Assembly (NCBI RefSeq): GCF_007860015.1
Contig: NZ_SJPS01000001.1
Span: 62,001 to 126,000 of the forward strand
DNA length: 64,000 bases
Direction: 5' to 3'
From: Bythopirellula polymerisocia
GTDB lineage: Bacteria; Planctomycetota; Planctomycetia; Pirellulales; Lacipirellulaceae
Part shown: piece by piece, positions 62,805 through 64,000 of the stretch
How positions within the stretch are numbered: position 1 is the first letter of the stretch
Layout: each line of letters begins with the position of its first letter
The notes under the pieces: model-generated
What the model saw: the letters and a program-made list of their open reading frames with translations, nothing else
What the model was told of the DNA's origin: nothing
Databases searched by the model: none
Program-made: the position numbers and the translations under genes

Positions 62805-64000
62805 CTAGCTGCACCCCATGCTGTTGCCACAGTTGTGGCATAGGTAGCAGTTGCCGTTCCGCACTGTGATCATGCCGCAGCCATCACAGGAGGGAGCGTC
62901 GGCTTGGAAACCAGCAAACTGGTCGTTGCGATCAATGTCCTCACCAAGCTCCATTAGAGAATCGGCTGGTTCCAGGAGGTATTTGCCGAAGCCATTTGTG
63001 GTGGCTGGTGCATGGTGACCATTGGTTTCCACTTTTCCGTTTTCGCCTTTTCCCTTGGCCACCGTCTGCCCGTCAGCCTTCCTGGCGACGGGCTTGGTCT
63101 CGCCGGGCGAGTCGTCCCCCGAGGGTGCCGAACTGGCTTGCTCCTTCTTCGCCGACGCTTCGAGAGTCGCCTCCTTGTAGCCAGAGAGGAACGTAATACC
63201 CAACCAGCGGAAAATATAGTCAATGAGACTCTTGGCGATGCGGATGTCCGGGTTCTTGGTGTAACCCTGGGGCTCGAACCGCATGTGCGAAAACTTGCGG
63301 ACATAGTCTTCAAGCGGCACGCCATATTGCATGCTCATCGAAACACTGGTGCCAAAGGCATCCATGAGGCCGCCGATAGTCGAACCTTCTTTGGCCATCG
63401 TGATGAACAACTCACCGGGACGACCATCCTCGAACAGACCCACGGTGATGTAGCCCTCGTGGCCCGAGATGCTGAACTTGTGGGTGAGGGCTTGCCGGGT
63501 ATCGGGGAGCCGCTTGCGATGGGGTTTGCCCACAAGCGCTGCTTCCTTGTCCTTGGCCTTATCTGCCTCGGTACCCGTGTTGAGTGGCTGACTTTCCTTC
63601 GATCCATCGCGGTAGATTGCCAGCGCCTTGAGGCCCAGTTTCCAACCATCAATGTACGCCTTGGCGATATCCTCGGTCGTCGTGTTCCGTGGCATATTGA
63701 CCGTTTTCGAGATTGCACCCGAAAGAAACGGTTGAGCAGCGGCCATCATAGTAATGTGAGCCGGCCAACGAATGCTGCGGGTACCGTTGCGAGCTGTGAA
63801 AGCACAATCGAACACGCTCAAGTGCTCGGGCTCCAAGTCGGCAGCCCCTTCGATCGTGTCTTCGCGATCGATGTACGCCAGAATTGACTCGATAGCAGGC
63901 TGGTCGTAGCCCAAAGTTTTCAACGCCAATGGCACGGTCTGATTTACGATCTTCAGCATTCCACCGCCGGCCAATTGCTTGTACTTCACCAGGGCGATGT
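62805..64000 (-). CDS. nrdJ: Vitamin B12-dependent ribonucleotide reductase, C-terminal part (truncated by window edge)
   Basis: The frame is open beyond the right edge, so only the last ~398 residues are present. The fragment has GTRSIRWPAHITMMAAAQPFLSGAISKTVNMPR (part of the active-site barrel of class II reductases), the DGRPGELFITMAKEGSTIGGLMDA lid, and a C-terminal zinc-ribbon-like CDGCG...CHNCGNSMGCS that ends in exchangeable thiols for re-reduction. A long charged Ser/Ala/Pro-rich linker separates the two. It makes deoxyribonucleotides without oxygen, using adenosylcobalamin. Confidence 0.92.
   Translation of the reverse strand, partial: IALVKYKQLAGGGMLKIVNQTVPLALKTLGYDQPAIESILAYIDREDTIEGAADLEPEHLSVFDCAFTARNGTRSIRWPAHITMMAAAQPFLSGAISKTVNMPRNTTTEDIAKAYIDGWKLGLKALAIYRDGSKESQPLNTGTEADKAKDKEAALVGKPHRKRLPDTRQALTHKFSISGHEGYITVGLFEDGRPGELFITMAKEGSTIGGLMDAFGTSVSMSMQYGVPLEDYVRKFSHMRFEPQGYTKNPDIRIAKSLIDYIFRWLGITFLSGYKEATLEASAKKEQASSAPSGDDSPGETKPVARKADGQTVAKGKGENGKVETNGHHAPATTNGFGKYLLEPADSLMELGEDIDRNDQFAGFQADAPSCDGCGMITVRNGNCYLCHNCGNSMGCS

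Noticed and set aside
63012..63887. A 291-codon open frame on the plus strand opposite nrdJ
   Set aside because: The minus strand is a well-conserved ribonucleotide reductase; this frame is a compositional shadow.
1..64000. CRISPR arrays, rRNA operons, complete insertion sequences or prophage
   Set aside because: No regularly spaced repeats, rRNA-like stretches, transposase or integrase reading frames were seen.

Overview
The window comes from a planctomycete, most likely in or near the Pirellulales. The signs are PEP-CTERM proteins with planctomycete-style type I dockerin/EF-hand repeats (DFLxWQRG), a DUF1559 protein with a prepilin leader, a Minf_1886-family protein, a sulfatase, a B12-dependent ribonucleotide reductase, and a fused proline dehydrogenase/P5C dehydrogenase without a DNA-binding domain. 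No tRNA, rRNA, CRISPR array or complete insertion sequence was recognised. Both edges cut through genes: an SRPBCC protein on the left and nrdJ on the right.

Positions 1-11400 hold small membrane proteins (two DoxX-type, one fused to a glycogen-binding-like domain), a sodium/solute symporter, an aldo/keto reductase paired with an aldolase-like barrel protein, a DUF4256 protein, the large putA-type gene and a putative zinc peptidase. Positions 11400-15450 hold a minus-strand operon for a two-subunit 2-oxoacid:ferredoxin oxidoreductase flanked by two CBS-domain genes. Positions 15600-24100 contain ribBA, an esterase, a Bfd-like ferredoxin, an M20-type peptidase and a large planctomycete-specific anchored protein. 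Positions 24100-36450 are mostly housekeeping: a beta-lactamase-fold hydrolase lying between a decayed ftsH 3' fragment and intact ftsH, then dxr-rseP, moeA, a glutamine amidotransferase, crcB-DUF190, a PSP1/RicT-like gene, a Minf_1886 gene translationally coupled to a 53-residue membrane peptide, and groES.

Positions 36600-39200 carry a secreted prenyltransferase/squalene-oxidase-repeat protein and two small secreted aromatic-rich proteins. Each of the small genes sits behind a near-consensus sigma-54 promoter.

Positions 39372-62316 are the most interesting part: a carbohydrate locus best read as a beta-1,2-glucan utilisation system. It has two glycoamylase/GH144-type proteins (40993-42441 and 54179-56443), a LacI regulator, a GPH-type sugar transporter with an internally duplicated segment, a cytosolic GH1 beta-glucosidase, a stand-alone GH94 protein resembling 1,2-beta-oligoglucan phosphorylase, and four PEP-CTERM surface proteins. 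The same 16-bp palindrome (core AGCGCT) occurs in four control regions: between the first glycoamylase and lacI, twice between the divergent paralogous PEP-CTERM genes, and before the GH94 gene. Two copies overlap or abut good promoter elements, so the sequence suggests one LacI-controlled regulon: surface capture, outside cutting, import, then phosphorolysis and beta-glucosidase action inside.
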